DNA of 64,000 nt, taken from assembly GCA_030278955.1 (NCBI GenBank), contig JAOANR010000004.1:62773516-62837515 (forward strand), in the 5' to 3' direction. Position numbers and translations under genes: made by a program. Shown piece by piece: positions 1-13,600 of this stretch (position 1 is the stretch's first letter; each line of letters starts with the position of its first letter). A model generated the notes under the pieces. The model worked only from the letters and a program-made list of their open reading frames with translations, ran no database searches and had not been told where the DNA came from. This stretch comes from Hygrophila difformis (taxonomy: Eukaryota > Streptophyta > Magnoliopsida > Lamiales > Acanthaceae).

Positions 1-1624
1 ATCTCATAATAGCATATGAAGTATATATATATATGCCACCTATTGCATGCATGCAGCGACTGCTATATATACATATGCATCCCTCACCTCGGTGATGGAT
101 TTTTTTCTATTTAATTGTCCATATATATGCCCACGGTTTTCCATTGCGAGCATGCTGTATTGTGGTTTAATTATTAATTACAAAACGACCAGCCAATATT
201 ATTTATATATACAGTATTGTTGATTTCATTCATATCTTGATCGAGTACTAGCTAGTACTGTTTGGAACATCCGCACATGTCCTTGCGAGTACACAACGAC
301 GTATTGCCCACATCAATACAGCTTGATGTAAATTGTTGGAGAATCCTTTTTCATATATATGGCCTAGCTATGGGTGGGGTCGTCCATCGGTCGAAATCTC
401 TTAAATTGTAGTAGTATATGCGGTGGTGCCTGTAATTATTGTTGAAAACTGTTACCTCTACCGGGGCCCTCATTTTTCTAATTAATTCTCACTTTTTATT
501 ACTAATTGTAAAATTTCTGTGCTGAATCTAAATACAAAAAATTTGATCTTGTAACAATAGCTAGCTAGTAACATATACTACGTATATGAGTCATTATTTG
601 AGAGGAGATGAGTTACGTTGACTGAAAATCAAATGTAGACGACGATTTAAGAGTAGGCTGATGCATGGCCGCAGAGATTGAAATGATTTTAAAATTAAAT
701 GAGTGTAATTAGTAAGACGAAAGTGAAAGCCTAATTTCCTTAATTACAATTACAAATACATGCATAATACGGCCGGTGCACCTACCAGCTGTCGTATGTG
801 TCGTCCTTGATTTAGGTGGTGCATGAGCTAGCTAGCGGCCTCAATCTCAATTTAGGCCGCCGCCTGGCCCTAGCGGCCGCCCTGGCCTTGTTTAATTAAT
901 TAATTTGACCGATAATATGGACATTGGACAGTACTTGTGTTTAGGTTGTGTTGGGTCGATTATTCATCTTTAATGTGCCAATTAAATGAAAGAGACGAGA
1001 CAAGATATGCATTCAATGATGTAATTACTGGGATTGCTTGCCAAATTAATACTAATAAAAAGTACAGGCTGCAGGAGCTTGACGACATATTTCAAGTACT
1101 TGTCATATACTACTACTTGCTAGCTATCTATCTCCAAGTTTGATTATTTAGATAAACGCCAGAACTTGATTGGATGATGAATGATGATAACGTACTTATA
1201 GTACCATATATATACATTAGATGATGACTGGCTGTGCATATATATATATATATATACATATATATATACATAGAGAGAGAGAGAGAGAATATTAATTAGG
1301 TTTAGTAGTGATGAGAATGGGGAATTAAATTAAGGCATTGTGATTTGTGGGGGTATATAGAATGTATGTATATAATGTGCTATCAGGTATGTAATATGAA
1401 AGTAATCTTTGAATTGTTTGTTTCTGCAGGGGAATATAATAGTATAATATAATAAATAGGGTTAATTACGACCTAATTAAACAAGTGGATGCATGGGATC
1501 ATGGGAGATAGACGTAGCACATCTACAAGTGGAGGATGTTAATTACTGTGGAAACACGTGTTTGGTTGGGCAAAAAAAGAAAAACACAGTGGTATGGGCT
1601 AATTAAATTAAAGCCTATAAAGTA

Positions 1625-1878
1625 CTCATTATGTGATATTTAACTTGTCTTGTTTGACTTTTGCACACAATGCAATGCACTTTTTCAATCGTTAATATAT
1701 CAAAATATGTACAATGAAAAATTATATAAATTATATATTCTAAAACTACATAATCATATTATTCTAACAAGATCCAACTCGATTATTCTTTTCCAAATTA
1801 TCCTTGCAATAGAGTTAAAGTTGAACAATAAACAGTTTCAAAAAGTCAAACAAGACATATTATGTGGGACGGAGGGAA
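1625..1878. mobile_element. Diverged Stowaway-like MITE
   Basis: The right end reads GGGACGGAGGGAA followed by TA, and the left end pairs with it imperfectly (TACTCATTATGTG). The interior shares the segment TCTTGTTTGACTTTTGCACA with the complete MITE at 49343-49601. Length and TA flanks fit a Tc1/Mariner-derived MITE. It has no coding capacity. The left end has drifted, so that boundary is approximate. Confidence 0.6.
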
Positions 1879-1912
1879 TAGTAATTAATAATGGTCGATA
1901 ATAATGGATGGA

Positions 1913-1913
<1 letters not shown>

Positions 1914-1970
<57 letters not shown>
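1914..1970. repeat. (TAA)n microsatellite
   Basis: An almost pure run of about nineteen TAA/AAT triplets directly abuts the CCTCCGTC start of the next MITE. Confidence 0.95.
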
Positions 1971-1972
<2 letters not shown>

Positions 1973-1973
<1 letters not shown>

Positions 1974-2236
1974 CTCCGTCTCGGTGTTTTTGTTACTGAT
2001 GGTTTTTTGGAACTATTCACTGTTTAATTTTGATTCAAATATTTTATCATAGGTATGTAAGAAAAAATATAGTCAAGTGATATCTTATTAGATTCGTCTA
2101 ATCTTGTAGTTTTCGACAATTAACTTTTTATAACTTTTCGTTGTACACAATTTAAGCTATTAACCATTAAAAATATGTATCGGCATATGTGCTGCGTGAA
2201 TCCGTAACAAAAAAAAATAGTGAGATATAGAAGTAA
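1973..2236. mobile_element. Stowaway-like MITE, diverged
   Basis: It starts TACCTCCGTC. Its interior (ACTATTCACTGTTTAATTTT, then TTTTATCATAGG) and tail (GTGAATCCGTAACAA) resemble the MITE at 20477-20736. The right inverted end is decayed, so the right boundary is approximate. Confidence 0.5.
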
Positions 2237-3002
2237 TATATAGTGCATTTGGGTGGCTGTATGATGTTGCTGTAGCTAGAGAGAGACCAGATTTGATTGG
2301 TGAATGAGTTAGTAGTGTCACATGCATGGCCCATTGGCCACTACCCTACCTGTCGTTTTTCCACTCTTTTTTTTTTTTTTTTTTTAATTAATGATTATGA
2401 TTATATATATTTTTTGAGATACATATTTATATAGACGGGACGGCAATGCATGATGCCCTAATATATAACAGTAATTCTAAGCAACCAAGGAAGGAATTCA
2501 CTATAAGTTGAGTAGTGACTAATGACTAATTACTACTACTGTATACACGTACGGTTTTCAACATGCATATATGATATATTATCAGTTCACCTTAGCAGCT
2601 TCACCTTAATTAATTGAAATTTGGATGCATAAGTATTTATCAATAGATTGTCTAGTCTAGTAGTAGTACTAATAATATTTGGTTTTATGCCTGACGCGTG
2701 ATTGGTAATAATGTACTTATTCTTGAGTTGTATGTATGTATGTATGTATCTGTGATCTGCATGTGATATCATGTGTGCCATGATGCATTAATGGTTTTCA
2801 CTTCAAAACTGTGTGCAGTGCAGTGCAGTGCACCACCCAGTGCTTTTATCATCTTATTATATTTATATTATTCTGGTGGTTTTTGTGATGCTACTCCTGA
2901 GTCCTGTCCTGTCCTGACGTGTAAAATATATATAACGAGGCTTTGTTTGCACTTTGCATACTACTACTATACAATATACTAGTAATGTACATGCATGGAT
3001 AT

Positions 3003-3004
<2 letters not shown>

Positions 3005-3037
<33 letters not shown>
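3005..3037. repeat. (GAT)n microsatellite
   Basis: About eleven uninterrupted GAT triplets in noncoding DNA. Confidence 0.95.
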
Positions 3038-3799
3038 ATATTGATATTGATGGATGGATAATAAGCTGCAGCTTTTTGGGATATATCCTCCGACCCGACC
3101 CACAACTTACGTTCAACTGATCCATCAACTAAACTAAACTAGTACTACTACTACTAGTCTACTAAAATCCTTTTAAACTAATTAAACGTTCGATGCATGC
3201 AGGCTGCAGCTGCAGGTTATATATATGCATGGTATATATGGTCCCATTCCCATCCCATGTACTAGTATATATATATGTTTGGATATTTCTACTGGAAATT
3301 AAAGATTCATATAGTTAGTATATGCAAGCAAGGTTAGTTATTATAAATCAACACGTTTCTGTAACTTAATTTTTGAAGTATTTCATATGAGGCTGATCAG
3401 CTCAAACACGGTGGGAGCCTGCAGGGAACAATTAATTATAAATAAAAATAGCTCCTCAATCACATCACCATTATATTCAAATACAAACCATACCAAACCA
3501 AATATTTCAATTGAGCATCCTCTGAAGACGAATTCAATTTTTGGCTGGACCAGTCTCCACTCAATTTCATTTTGGTGTTTGTCAACAAAAGACACATAAT
3601 AATTAACTATATTAAGTTGATAATTGTAGTATCAGAAAAAAAAAATTAACTTTATACATTAACAGGCACAACCCACAAGGTCTGTGTATAGTGTACATCA
3701 CAGTTTTTTTTTTTTTTTTTTTTTAATGTTTGATCATATCTGACACTACGTACTATACCCATCTGTAAACAATAAATTCTTACACTAATTGTTATCATA

Positions 3800-4102
3800 T
3801 CAAGAAGAACTTATTAATGCCATAAGACTCAGAAAGTAATCCTCAGTGCACGGGATCGTGAGCCCTCCCATTGGATGATCGAAGCCGAATTCTTCTTCTG
3901 CCCAATGCAACAATTCCTGGAACAGTGAGTGGTTCAGGTGAGATATTGGCAAGATGAACCTTCTGTGTGATTCGCCTACATAAACTGCAAAATGCCCTTT
4001 TGGCACATCAGTGCTAGTTGTTGAGAAGCCTCCATTCTTGGCAGAAATAGTTCTGCGCAGTTTCTTAGTTGCATGATGAGCTATTCCTGCAAGCCTTCCC
4101 AT
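3800..4102 (-). CDS. SAUR family small auxin-up RNA protein
   Basis: This intronless gene encodes 100 residues, the usual size for the family. A basic N-terminus with KKLRRTIS (residues 13-20) is followed by the SAUR core starting at [11 protein letters not shown] (34-44). The core continues with RRFILPISHLNH, LFQELLHWAEEEFGF and GGLTIPC. Known SAURs bind and inhibit PP2C.D phosphatases, which keeps plasma-membrane H+-ATPases phosphorylated and promotes cell expansion. The ATG is the only start in frame that gives the canonical N-terminus. Twin TATA-like boxes lie about 100-125 bp upstream on the minus strand. The frame is intact, so the gene is probably functional. Which SAUR subgroup it belongs to cannot be settled by eye. 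Confidence 0.96.
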   Translation of the reverse strand: MGRLAGIAHHATKKLRRTISAKNGGFSTTSTDVPKGHFAVYVGESHRRFILPISHLNHSLFQELLHWAEEEFGFDHPMGGLTIPCTEDYFLSLMALISSS

Positions 4103-4201
4103 ATTTGTAAGGACAGATGGAAAGAAATTTTTAAGATATATGGTTATGTTGTAAGACAGAATTATTAGGTGGAATTTTGTATTTGTATGTTTGGAGGAAG
4201 G

Positions 4202-4228
4202 ACTTATATAGGGGAAGCTATATAAGGA
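4202..4228 (-). promoter_or_regulatory. Probable TATA region of the first SAUR gene
   Basis: Two TATA-like boxes, CTATATAAGT and CCTTATATAGC on the minus strand, lie about 100-125 bp before the ATG. That leaves a leader of roughly 70-90 bases, reasonable for a SAUR. This is position-based inference only. Confidence 0.5.
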
Positions 4229-7200
4229 CTTTATAAGGGATGGTGGGTGAGGCTCGACTTAGCTTCATGTGTTGATGAACTCTAGTTGCAAGAAGTTTGT
4301 TCCAGTGGTGGATGGACAAGTTGAGAAGGAATAATAATGTCATTTTCTTTGGAAAAAACACATTAACAGTTGTTGAGGGTATAGATCAACTCGAATCAAA
4401 CACTAAGCTTGCTTTTTTGCCTTATAATTAAGTTAAATTTTGATACTTAGTAAGATGCATCAGGTGAAGCATGGGGGCCAAAGAGCAACATAATTTTAAG
4501 TTATCTGTAGCATGGCAAATGCCAAACCTTTCAAGGTGATAAACAACAATATCACCAACTTGAAACTAATAGCAATTTATAAATTGTATATATATCTTAA
4601 TGTCTGCAGGCTGTGTGGCACAAGCAACTGCCTGGCCACATTCAATCATGTCAAAGAAACATGTCTTGATCATGGTTAGAAAGGATGAATTAGGATGTAC
4701 TTTTGTTAAGTGTAGAAATGTGGTCCATTGGCCTGAAAATAGTAGGAACCTTTGAAGATGTTTTGTCTGATGAAAAACCTGTGGCTTTCATTATAGCTTC
4801 CATGTGCATAATCCATTTCACATTATGATTCCAGAATTTACATGGATAGAGCTAGAGATTTTACATTATTTTTATTATTTATTTGATCTTGTGCTTACTA
4901 TATCTGCTTCAACTATATTGAGAAGATCTTAGCCATGCACATAGCTCAAACTTGTTAATTTGTGCGCATGACTTAATGTTGTTGGAATCTATATTCCAGT
5001 TTAGATACGTGGTAATCTAAATAACAAAGAAACAGTGGCTGGCTTAATCACCGTTTTCTGCAGCATATACATCAATTCGCTCAAGTAGCCAAGTGGGGTA
5101 CTGTGGAGCTAATGTAAGAACTAGATCTGGAACACATTCAAACACATTCATTATAGAATGCATCTTTATCCAGAAGAGGGCTAAATCCGCATCAATAATT
5201 GTTTTCGGTAGGCATTCATGTTGTTCATTCATGTTCGCCTCAACTTGCTAAGTAGTGGCTTAATCAAGAGGCTTCTTGACCGTACCATGGGCTACATGGA
5301 AAATCAAGTTATTGGAGATTTGTCTGATTGCTCATGTCAAATGTGGAAGGATAGTGCTAAAATTTGAGTCTTCTGACATGTTCTTATGGAGACCATTATA
5401 TTACATAAACATAAACAATCCTGTAACATGAACCGGTCTTTAATTTGGGACGACAATAATGCTCTTTTATATAAATAATGACTTAAAGCAAGCCGATAAT
5501 AACAGGCTTTAAATTCAAACTAGCTAGATGCTAGTCTTGAAAATATTCAGCATATATAATCGTTTGATGTCATTCCATTGAGCTAAGGGTGGTGTATTCC
5601 CTTGGGAAAAACATAAAATAAAATAAGTGGATGCAATGCTTGTTCCTTGTTTTTTTCAAGGTTTAGACAATAATAATCTATTTGTTTGTATGAATTGATC
5701 AGATGGAGATTTTCAAAACACGTTAGGCAATTTTGGGTCCCTATATGTCGATTAGAAGTGTTTTTGCAACCATTTTGTTTTTTTATAAATTGATATCATC
5801 TCATGGAGTATGTAGTACTGCTGTTTGTTGTGGTAAATGGTAGGGCCTTCAGCACTTAAAAATAATATATTTACATTCTGCAAGGCCTCAATTCTTGATA
5901 ATATATAAGATGGAAAACAAAAGCATGTGATGTCTCATGTGCCATTGTCCACTCCTCATGATCTGCGCCTCCGGTTTATGAATTTGTAGCAGGCACAAAA
6001 ATTGACCTATTCTAGTTAGGTATACCCCACGCATAATATATACTATCTGTTTAAAGAAAAATAGTTTGTGGGGGGCTTATCTACTTCTTTATGAAATGCT
6101 ACTTTAGCGATTGATTCATTTAATTTACCTTTCGGATGAAAACATAATTAATATATGTATCCAGTCATGATCAGTTCATCCAGAATCCCCTGGAGATATG
6201 TTAAGTGTGCAAAAAGGCCTATTAAGGAAATTGAAATATAAGCTGAAAAGATGGATAATTTTGTGAGTTCCTGTTGACTGTGAGCCCCAAATTAAAAATG
6301 GGTTGAGCTAGGTATACTGTCCGGATTGAGCATGAGGCTAGCTTGAGAAACAACAGGCATGATGATGAATCACATGCCTTGGTCTTGTAATCATCGCAAA
6401 AGAATTTACAGCAATAGTACCATAGAGGGTTTGTCTTCTGTATAGAATAATAATAATTGAGGTGGTCATTTCGCCTTTTGCATGATATGATTGTATGCGT
6501 GTTCAATTGTTTAATTTAATAATGTTGACGTAATGAAGTAGATAAAGCTGTTTGGTCCCTAGCTACTTCAGCTTAATTAGCTTAAAATATATAGTAAGTC
6601 TGATCTGACCACGCATTCGTTTCATTTCATCTTCTTATGTGAAAATATATACTTATTGTTGATGATGGAATTGTGGACATTAATTAATTGTAAGCTGTGT
6701 ACAATGGTTCTCGATCGTCTGGAGATGGAAAAGGCCAGGAATGAAGGGAAGGGGAAATAAACAAGGAATAGTACTGAGATGGTTAGTTCGGTTGTCCCTA
6801 CTCATCCACTACATGGAATGGAAGGAGAAAATGGAAAAGGAAAAGGGTTTTACATGACAAACGTAACGGTGCAAGCAAATTAAAGTTTGGTGGCTTAGCT
6901 TAGCAGGGCCACTCTTTTTTGAGTAAGCGTTTGACAAACCCACAACATGCATGATACCATCTGCAGGATCAACAAGGCTAGCTCACTGGGTAGAAATTAA
7001 AGAATCCTAGCTAACAGCTTGCAAGCTGCACCATGTTGACGACATGATTAACATTTACATGACCTACCATTCTGATTAACTGATCATCTACCCTTCTTTG
7101 GGTTTTTGATTAATGATCATCAAATAACACGTGCTATTGTCTGGTAAAGCTTCAAGTTGTTTGTATGCAATACATCGTATGCGTTGTGTAGTAGTCTGTA

Positions 7201-7620
7201 CTCTGTAGTGTATGTTTGTGTTTGATCGTATATTTTACCATGATTTCATTATTCTTATCCTTGCGTCATTCATTTCCCAGGTGATTATATTGCTCGGTAA
7301 AGAAACACTTATATATATATAAGGCTGATGAATTGAGTTATTATATTCATGGATCAAATTTACACTAGATTACAGACGCCGCAAGAGTAAACTTCATGAC
7401 AAAAGAATGTGGACGGACGATGCATTCTGCTGCAGTGCAAAAACGACTGATTGAGAACAAGGGTACTGGTGGTCCTAATTCCTAATTGACTCCTAACTAG
7501 TTCATGTGGTCTGGTCTCAACTCAATGTCTGTCGATCTGCAGGTTTTTGAATGAGAACCTTATGCATGATCTTATGATGTTCACCATAATGATGCTGCTG
7601 CTGCTGCTGAAGAGTACGTA
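4229..7620. other. Intergenic DNA between two SAUR genes
   Basis: I see no complete gene, RNA gene or bounded transposon here. A 62-codon minus-strand frame at 5044-5232 has fairly even composition but no recognisable family. The rest is AT-rich sequence with scattered microsatellites. The last kilobase is probably the 3' flank of the second SAUR gene. Confidence 0.6.
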
Positions 7621-7905
7621 CTACTGCAGTTGAGAAGTGAGGGTTATGAAGTAATCTTCACAACATGGAATAGTGAGGGCTCCCGTGGGATGGTTGTACC
7701 CAAACTCCTCCTCAGCCAAATGGAGCAACTCTTGAAACAAAGGATGGTTTAGGTAACATATTGGGATCACAAACCTTCTCTGCATCTCGCCAACATACAC
7801 TGGAAAATGCCCTTTAGGGACATCATTGAAATTAGTTGGAATATTGCTGCTTCCTTTCCGGGGTGATGATACTGTTCTTCTCAATTTTTCTAACCTGAAA
7901 CCCAT
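7621..7905 (-). CDS. SAUR family small auxin-up RNA protein
   Basis: This intronless 94-residue protein has the basic start LEKLRRTVSS (residues 5-14) and the SAUR core from PKGHFPVYVGE (30-40). The core continues with RRFVIPICYLNH, LFQELLHLAEEEFGY and GALTIPC. It is a close paralogue of the gene at 3800, in the same orientation. Pro replaces the usual Ala at residue 35, a mild departure. The expected role is auxin-responsive control of cell expansion through PP2C.D inhibition, from family knowledge. The frame is complete, and the start is the first ATG after a minus-strand TATA-like run near 8040-8051. Confidence 0.96.
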   Translation of the reverse strand: MGFRLEKLRRTVSSPRKGSSNIPTNFNDVPKGHFPVYVGEMQRRFVIPICYLNHPLFQELLHLAEEEFGYNHPTGALTIPCCEDYFITLTSQLQ

Positions 7906-8039
7906 ATATCTTTGGACAGATGGCCGCCGCCGGTAATGATGTATGGAGTATGTATATGTATTATGTGTGTGTGTGTTTTAATATCCTGTGATTTTGCGTT
8001 GGATGCTATTTGATGGAACACCGGTTTAACACACACTAT

Positions 8040-8051
8040 GTATATATATAG
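8040..8051 (-). promoter_or_regulatory. Probable TATA box of the second SAUR gene
   Basis: On the minus strand the run CCCTATATATATAC lies about 135 bp upstream of the ATG, with no competing TATA closer. The call is tentative, because TA repeats are common in this DNA. Confidence 0.4.
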
Positions 8052-10066
8052 GGGGAGATCAGATGAGCAAGAAGTATTGGATTAAAGGCTGGCAGACAGA
8101 GCAGGTGAAATAATTTGGGAAAGAAAAAAAGGAAAAAGAAATCACATGGAATTGACTAATAATCTGTTTAAATTGGGAGAACATTCTGGCCTACCATTGT
8201 GACAGAACCATGCAACATAGAGAAAATGCTACTTGGAAGTAACTAACTGGGGTCTGATCTGGGAGGGTGTCCTAATGTGAAAGAAAGCCTGTATATATAT
8301 ATATATTTTGTGGACAAGAAAAACCAGGGGCTTTTAATTTTAATCCGATCCCCCTTGTTTCCAGTCAACATTAAATGAGCCTGCCTTTAAGAGGATCGGA
8401 GGCCCAAGTTGGGGCTACTGGAGACTACTGCAGGTATGTTATAATATTATTCAGGTTCATTGAACCAAAGATTTGTGGTGGTTTTCCATTATTATGTATG
8501 GCATACAGAGCAAACCTGATGTGGGTCCCCTCCCATCTGGACTGTGTCTGTGTATCTACACTACGGGCAAAATTTCTGGTGTTTTCTCCAAATAAAATTA
8601 ACATTTAGACTACATGTAAATGTGAAAATGTTACTTATAGTAGGAGGGAGGAGTCTTTTCTTTCTTTTAAGGAAAGTTGATTTTATCATCAAGGCTTAAT
8701 TGTAAAAACAATTCCAAAAGTGAAGAGCATAAGTATATATATATGGAGTGTGGATTCATATGTGGTGTGTTTGGATAATTAAGTAGTAGTACTAGTTATC
8801 TTAAAAATAATGTCCTTTTTCTTTTTCCACTGATATGTATGATCATCTCTCATATTCTGTCTATTTTGTTTTTCCCTTTTATAGGGAGTACTATATGTTT
8901 ATCCTTGGACAGGCCAGCCACAAATCAGCAGCTAGAAGAAGCACATATTGCAAAATCTTGTAAAACTTTATGGGGATCAGCGGCAGTTTACATGCACACA
9001 TGCAGTCACAGAGCTAGAGAGATATAAGAGATTGATGGATATACTATTTAGTAGTACTTGTTTTGTGTGGAATTGTTGTCAAGCAATATTTGAAAGAAAC
9101 TACTCGTATATCTCATGTGCTATTTTATAGTACTATATCTTGTAAAACGAAGCTCTGTGAGTTTCACAAAATTAAACACGTAGAAGAAAAGGCAACTAGA
9201 CAGCATTTGCTACAAAATGCTAGCGGCCACGCACACCTAGTATGTACTAGTAATTCATTAAAATCATCAATTACTACTTAGAGCATCTTAATATATATTA
9301 TATATATTGGCTTGTTGAAAACAAATCTTTTAAACGTACTAGCTAGCTACTAGACGATAGTATTGGGCTTGGCCGGCGGCTTGTTGTGGACTATAGTGAA
9401 ACAAGCTGGTGAAGCTGATGTGTGCCTGAAGAGAGAAGAACAGCTGCTGTAGTTTAAGTCTGATCCTCGTTTAGTAGCTAGCTAGTACGTTTAATTGGAG
9501 TGGTTGAAGAGAGTAAATAATTGGAGTGGTTGAAGAGAGAATATATTCCTGCTCAACTTAATTAGGCAGGCATATATGCAAATGCAAATGCAATGGTTGG
9601 TTGTAGTATATATTAATATGACTGGGCGGGCAACCCAAATTCAATGGAGTCTTAGATTAGTATTATATACAGTATAAAGTCCTAATGGAGAAGTACATTA
9701 TAGTAATATATGTAATTGAGAGCCCATCAGCCATCCAAGCCCAAGTGCAAACATGCATGAATCCCCCAAATCTAGACTACTTGTTGAAAATAATAATGGA
9801 TGGGCATACAAAGATAAGAAACTTCAATTACCATTTACCACAATATAATTAGCGCTAATTATTAGTCCAGACAGATCACTGCAGCATATAGTATGTGTGT
9901 GTGTGTTCACCTGTTAACTGTTTCCTAATCAAACTTGTCTGCAGGGTAGTCAGTGATTGCTGCTGCTGGATCAAACTTGTTTTTAAGTGGATTGCTGTTC
10001 ACATACAGTTTTAATTCCTTATTCACAAGATCAGTTCTCCAGTCGCTGTAACCATTTTTTGTTTTT
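8052..10066. other. Intergenic DNA up to the Copia insertion
   Basis: No gene is recognised. Small frames at 8375-9281 lack family motifs and overlap each other. A short direct repeat of TTGGAGTGGTTGAAGAGAG is present near 9500-9540. The stretch ends at the GTTTG target site of the Copia element. Confidence 0.6.
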
Positions 10067-10071
10067 GTTTG

Positions 10072-10528
10072 TGTTAGGTGGTGCATTAATTATTATTAGG
10101 TGGTGCATTAATTATGATGTGGTTGGGAGTTGTGGGTTGGACGGCTGCCTCTTTAATGCCACCCCTTGCATTTGCCTATAAAAGGCAGTGCCATCCCTCA
10201 CTCCAAACACACCAACACAAACGAAGTAAGCAGGAGCAAAGGAGCTCACAGCTCAAAGCTTTCTCTGCTTCTTCAATTTAGTGGGTAGTTTTAGCCCAGA
10301 GAGTGTTAGTGTGTTTTGGTAGGTTTTTCTTTTGTGAGGGTCTACATTTGTTGAGTGGGTTTTGTGGGTCCGGAAATTATTGTCCAAACCCTTTTGTAAT
10401 ATTTCCCCTCATAGTAAATTTGTTTCTCCTTTTGTCTGTGGATGTAGGTCGATTTGACTGAACCACGTAAATTCTCTGTGTCTATTTATTTTGCTGCATT
10501 TGGCTAATTTGGGTACACTTCCGCAACA
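10072..10528 (+). repeat. 5' LTR of the Copia element
   Basis: This is a 457-bp direct repeat of 14790-15245. Its first 45 bases hold an internal duplication of TTAGGTGGTGCATTAATTAT. A TATA-like GCCTATAAAAGG near 10171-10182 probably marks the element's promoter. Confidence 0.96.
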
Positions 10529-10531
10529 AAC

Positions 10532-10543
10532 TGGTATCAGAGC
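10532..10543 (+). other. Primer-binding site of the Copia element
   Basis: TGGTATCAGAGC lies three bases after the 5' LTR. It is the standard plant site complementary to the 3' end of initiator tRNA-Met, used to prime minus-strand DNA synthesis. Confidence 0.95.
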
Positions 10544-10655
10544 CCTGATTGCGTAGTATGCTCTGTGGTCGCAGTTAATCTGATCTTCCACATCAGAAAC
10601 GCATCTCGGTTAAGCTACCCTTTTGTGAGATTTGTTTGTGCCTCTTGTTAGCAAA

Positions 10656-13600
10656 ATGTCGGCCATAAATATTAAGGTTGACAAGTTCACGGGGAGGAAT
10701 AGTTTTAGCCTTTGGCAAATCAAAATGCGGGCTTTGTTAAAACAACAAGGTCTGTGGGCTCCATTGAAGGAAAAGGTAGATCCAGATAATGTTGAGATGG
10801 TGAGCCTGGAGGAGAAGGCTCATTCAACCATCTTATTGTGCCTAGCAGATGATGTTATTACCGAAGTTGCGACGGAAACAAAGGCGTCTGGTTTGTGGTT
10901 AAAACTAGAAAGTCTTTACATGACTAAGTCTTTAACCAACAAGTTGCTATTAAAGCAACGTTTGTTCAGCCTACGGATGCAGGAAGGTATATCTCTTCGA
11001 GACCATCTCGATAGATAAAACACTATCTTGCTGGAGTTGCGTAATATTGATGTCGTTATCGAGGACGAAGATGCTTCATTGATATTATTAGTATCTTTAC
11101 CACTATCATTTGAAAATTTTGTACAGTCATTTATAGTTGGTAAAGATATTGTCAGTTTAGAAGATGTACGTGCTGCTCTGCACAGTGGGGAATTGCGCCA
11201 TAAGGCATCTTCGAGTAATGTAGAAGATCAGGCTGCTGGGCTCGTTGTTAGCAGTGGCAAGGGACATGGAAAATTTGTAAAACAAAAGAAGAAAAAGTCT
11301 TTTGTTAAAGGTCCCAAGCCAGGTGATGTCTGCAATTATTGTAAAGAGAAAGGACATTGGAAGACCCAGTGTCCCAAGATGATGAAGAAGCAACAACAGG
11401 GAACGCAACAGGAGTCTGTCTCTGTTGCGGTCAACGGCGATAAAGATCCAGAGGATCATTTGGCTTTGGTCACAAGCGTGTAACCATCGCAAGATGATGT
11501 ATGGGTTCTTGATTCTGGAGCATCATACCACATGTGTCCTAACAAAGAGTGGTTTTCGAGCTACGAACCAGTCGATGGAGGAAATGTTTTTATGGCAAAT
11601 GATTCTGTCTGTAAAACATCTGGGATTGGTTCTATCAAGCTTAGAACACATGCCGGTGAAATTGCAACTCTGCACGATGTCAGACATGTTCCAAAGCTGA
11701 AGAAGAATCTGATATCCTTAAGAGTCCTTGACAATAAGGGTTTCAGATACGAAGGGGAGCATGGAGAACTCTACATCATGAAGGGATCGTCCGTGGTTTT
11801 GAAAGGAGTCTTGCATGGATCTCTGTATGTTGTGCAGGGATCTACTGTAGTAGATTCTGTAGCTGCTGTTGCTGATACTTCTGATATGTCCAAGCTATGG
11901 CATATTAGACTTGGGCATATGAGTCAGAGGGGAATGCAGATCCTGTCAAGTCGTGGTCTTCTTGAAGGTCACAAGTTAGCTGAGTTTGGGTTCTGTGAGC
12001 ACTGCACATTTGGTAAATTACATCGTACCAAATTTGGAAAGGCAACTCACAGAACAAAATCGACGTTGGATTACATTCATTCTGACTGTTGGGGTCCTTC
12101 ACGAGTTGAGTCGCTTGGGGGCAGCAGATACTTCTTATCCATTATCGATGATTATTCAAGGATGACTTGGGTAATCATGATGAAGGAAAAGGGCGAAGCT
12201 TTCTTAAGATTCAAGCAGTGGAAGACATTGGTAGAAAACCAGACCAACAAGAAGATTAAAAGGCTTCGAACTGATAATGGTTTGGAATTCTGTTCGAGGG
12301 AATTCAATGAGTTCTGCAAGAACAATGGAATTGCACGACATCACACAGTCAGGAATACTCCACAGCAAAATGGAGTGGCAGAGCGTATGAATCAGACGCT
12401 TTTGGAGAGGGCACGCTGCATGCTCTCAAATTCTAGATTGCCAAGGAGCTTTTGGGCAGAGGCAATTAACACTGCTTGCTTTCTGATCAATCGGGGACCT
12501 CATACTGGAATTGATTGTCGGATTCCTTATGAGGTTTGGTCGGATAATTCCTATGATTACTCGAATTTGAAATCTTTTGGATGCGCGGCTTATTATCACG
12601 TAAGCGAGGGGAAACTGGAGCCCAGAGCAAAGAAGGGCGTTTTCGTAGGGTATGGAGATGGAGTCAAAGGATTCAGAATTTGGTCACCTTCTGAGAAAAG
12701 AGTTATCTTGAGCAGAAGTGTGGTGTTTGACGAGAATTCTATCCTCAGTATGCCTACGAAGGTGGTGAATGTCTCAGAAAATTCGGGTGCTGACAGTAAG
12801 GTGGAGCTTCAACTTTCACCTGATGATTCAGATGAACAACGAGAGCTTGAGCAAGAGCAGGAAGTGCACTTGGATTCAAATCAATCAACCGAAGTTGAGC
12901 CACCTGAAATCAACCGACCATCGAGTTCAGCTGATGTGCAGAAGCAAGGAATTGCTTATAATCGTGCTAGAAGGGTGGGTGTCCAACCTCCTAGCAGATA
13001 TCGAGATTTTGTTTGCTATGCTCTACAAACAGCTGAAGATTTGAATTATTCTGAGCCCTCCACTTACAAAGAAGCCGTATCATGTGGCGAGTCTGTACAG
13101 TGGCTTGCTGCAATGGGAGATGAAATGGAGTCGTTACATAAGAACGACACTTGGGAGCTAGTCAAACAACCACCTGAAAGGAAGATTGTCACTTGCAAAT
13201 GGATCTTCAAAAGGAAGGAAGGTGTCTCACCAACTGAGGGCGTACGATATAAAGCCCGACTAGTTGCTAGAGGATTACTCAGAGGGAAGGAGTTGATTAC
13301 AACGAGATTTTCTCACCTGTGGTCAGACACACTTCCATTCGTGTCCTGTTGGCTATGGTAGCGCATCAGGATCTGGAGCTCGAACAACTAGATGTGAAGA
13401 CATCCTTTCTTCATGGGGAATTGGAGGAGGAGATCTATATGTCTCAGCCTGAAGGTTTTCTTGTACCAGGAAAAGAAAACCATGTTTGCAAATTGAAGAA
13501 ACCATTATATGGTCTAAAGCAATCCCCGAGACAGTGGTATAAAAGATTTGATAGCTATATGGTTGAGCTTGGCTACAACAGAAGTCCATATGATTGTTGT

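Larger units (their letters stand above)
1..3799. other. Intergenic DNA without a recognisable gene
   Basis: This AT-rich stretch holds only short open frames with no family resemblance. It carries TA, GA and trinucleotide microsatellites, two MITE remnants listed separately, and several homopolymer T runs. The short frames near 3383-3599 lie on both strands and show no conserved motif. It ends at the stop codon of the first SAUR gene. Confidence 0.7.

Noticed and set aside
3383..3599. 70-codon frames on both strands
   Set aside because: They are mutual shadows with no conserved motif and no promoter or polyadenylation context.
5044..5232. 62-codon minus-strand frame with protein-like composition
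   Set aside because: It reads plausibly but matches no family I know, has no splice context I can support, and is short enough to arise by chance.
10409..10591. 60-codon minus-strand frame over the Copia 5' LTR and primer site
   Set aside because: It is antisense to the LTR end and the primer-binding site, with no coding resemblance.
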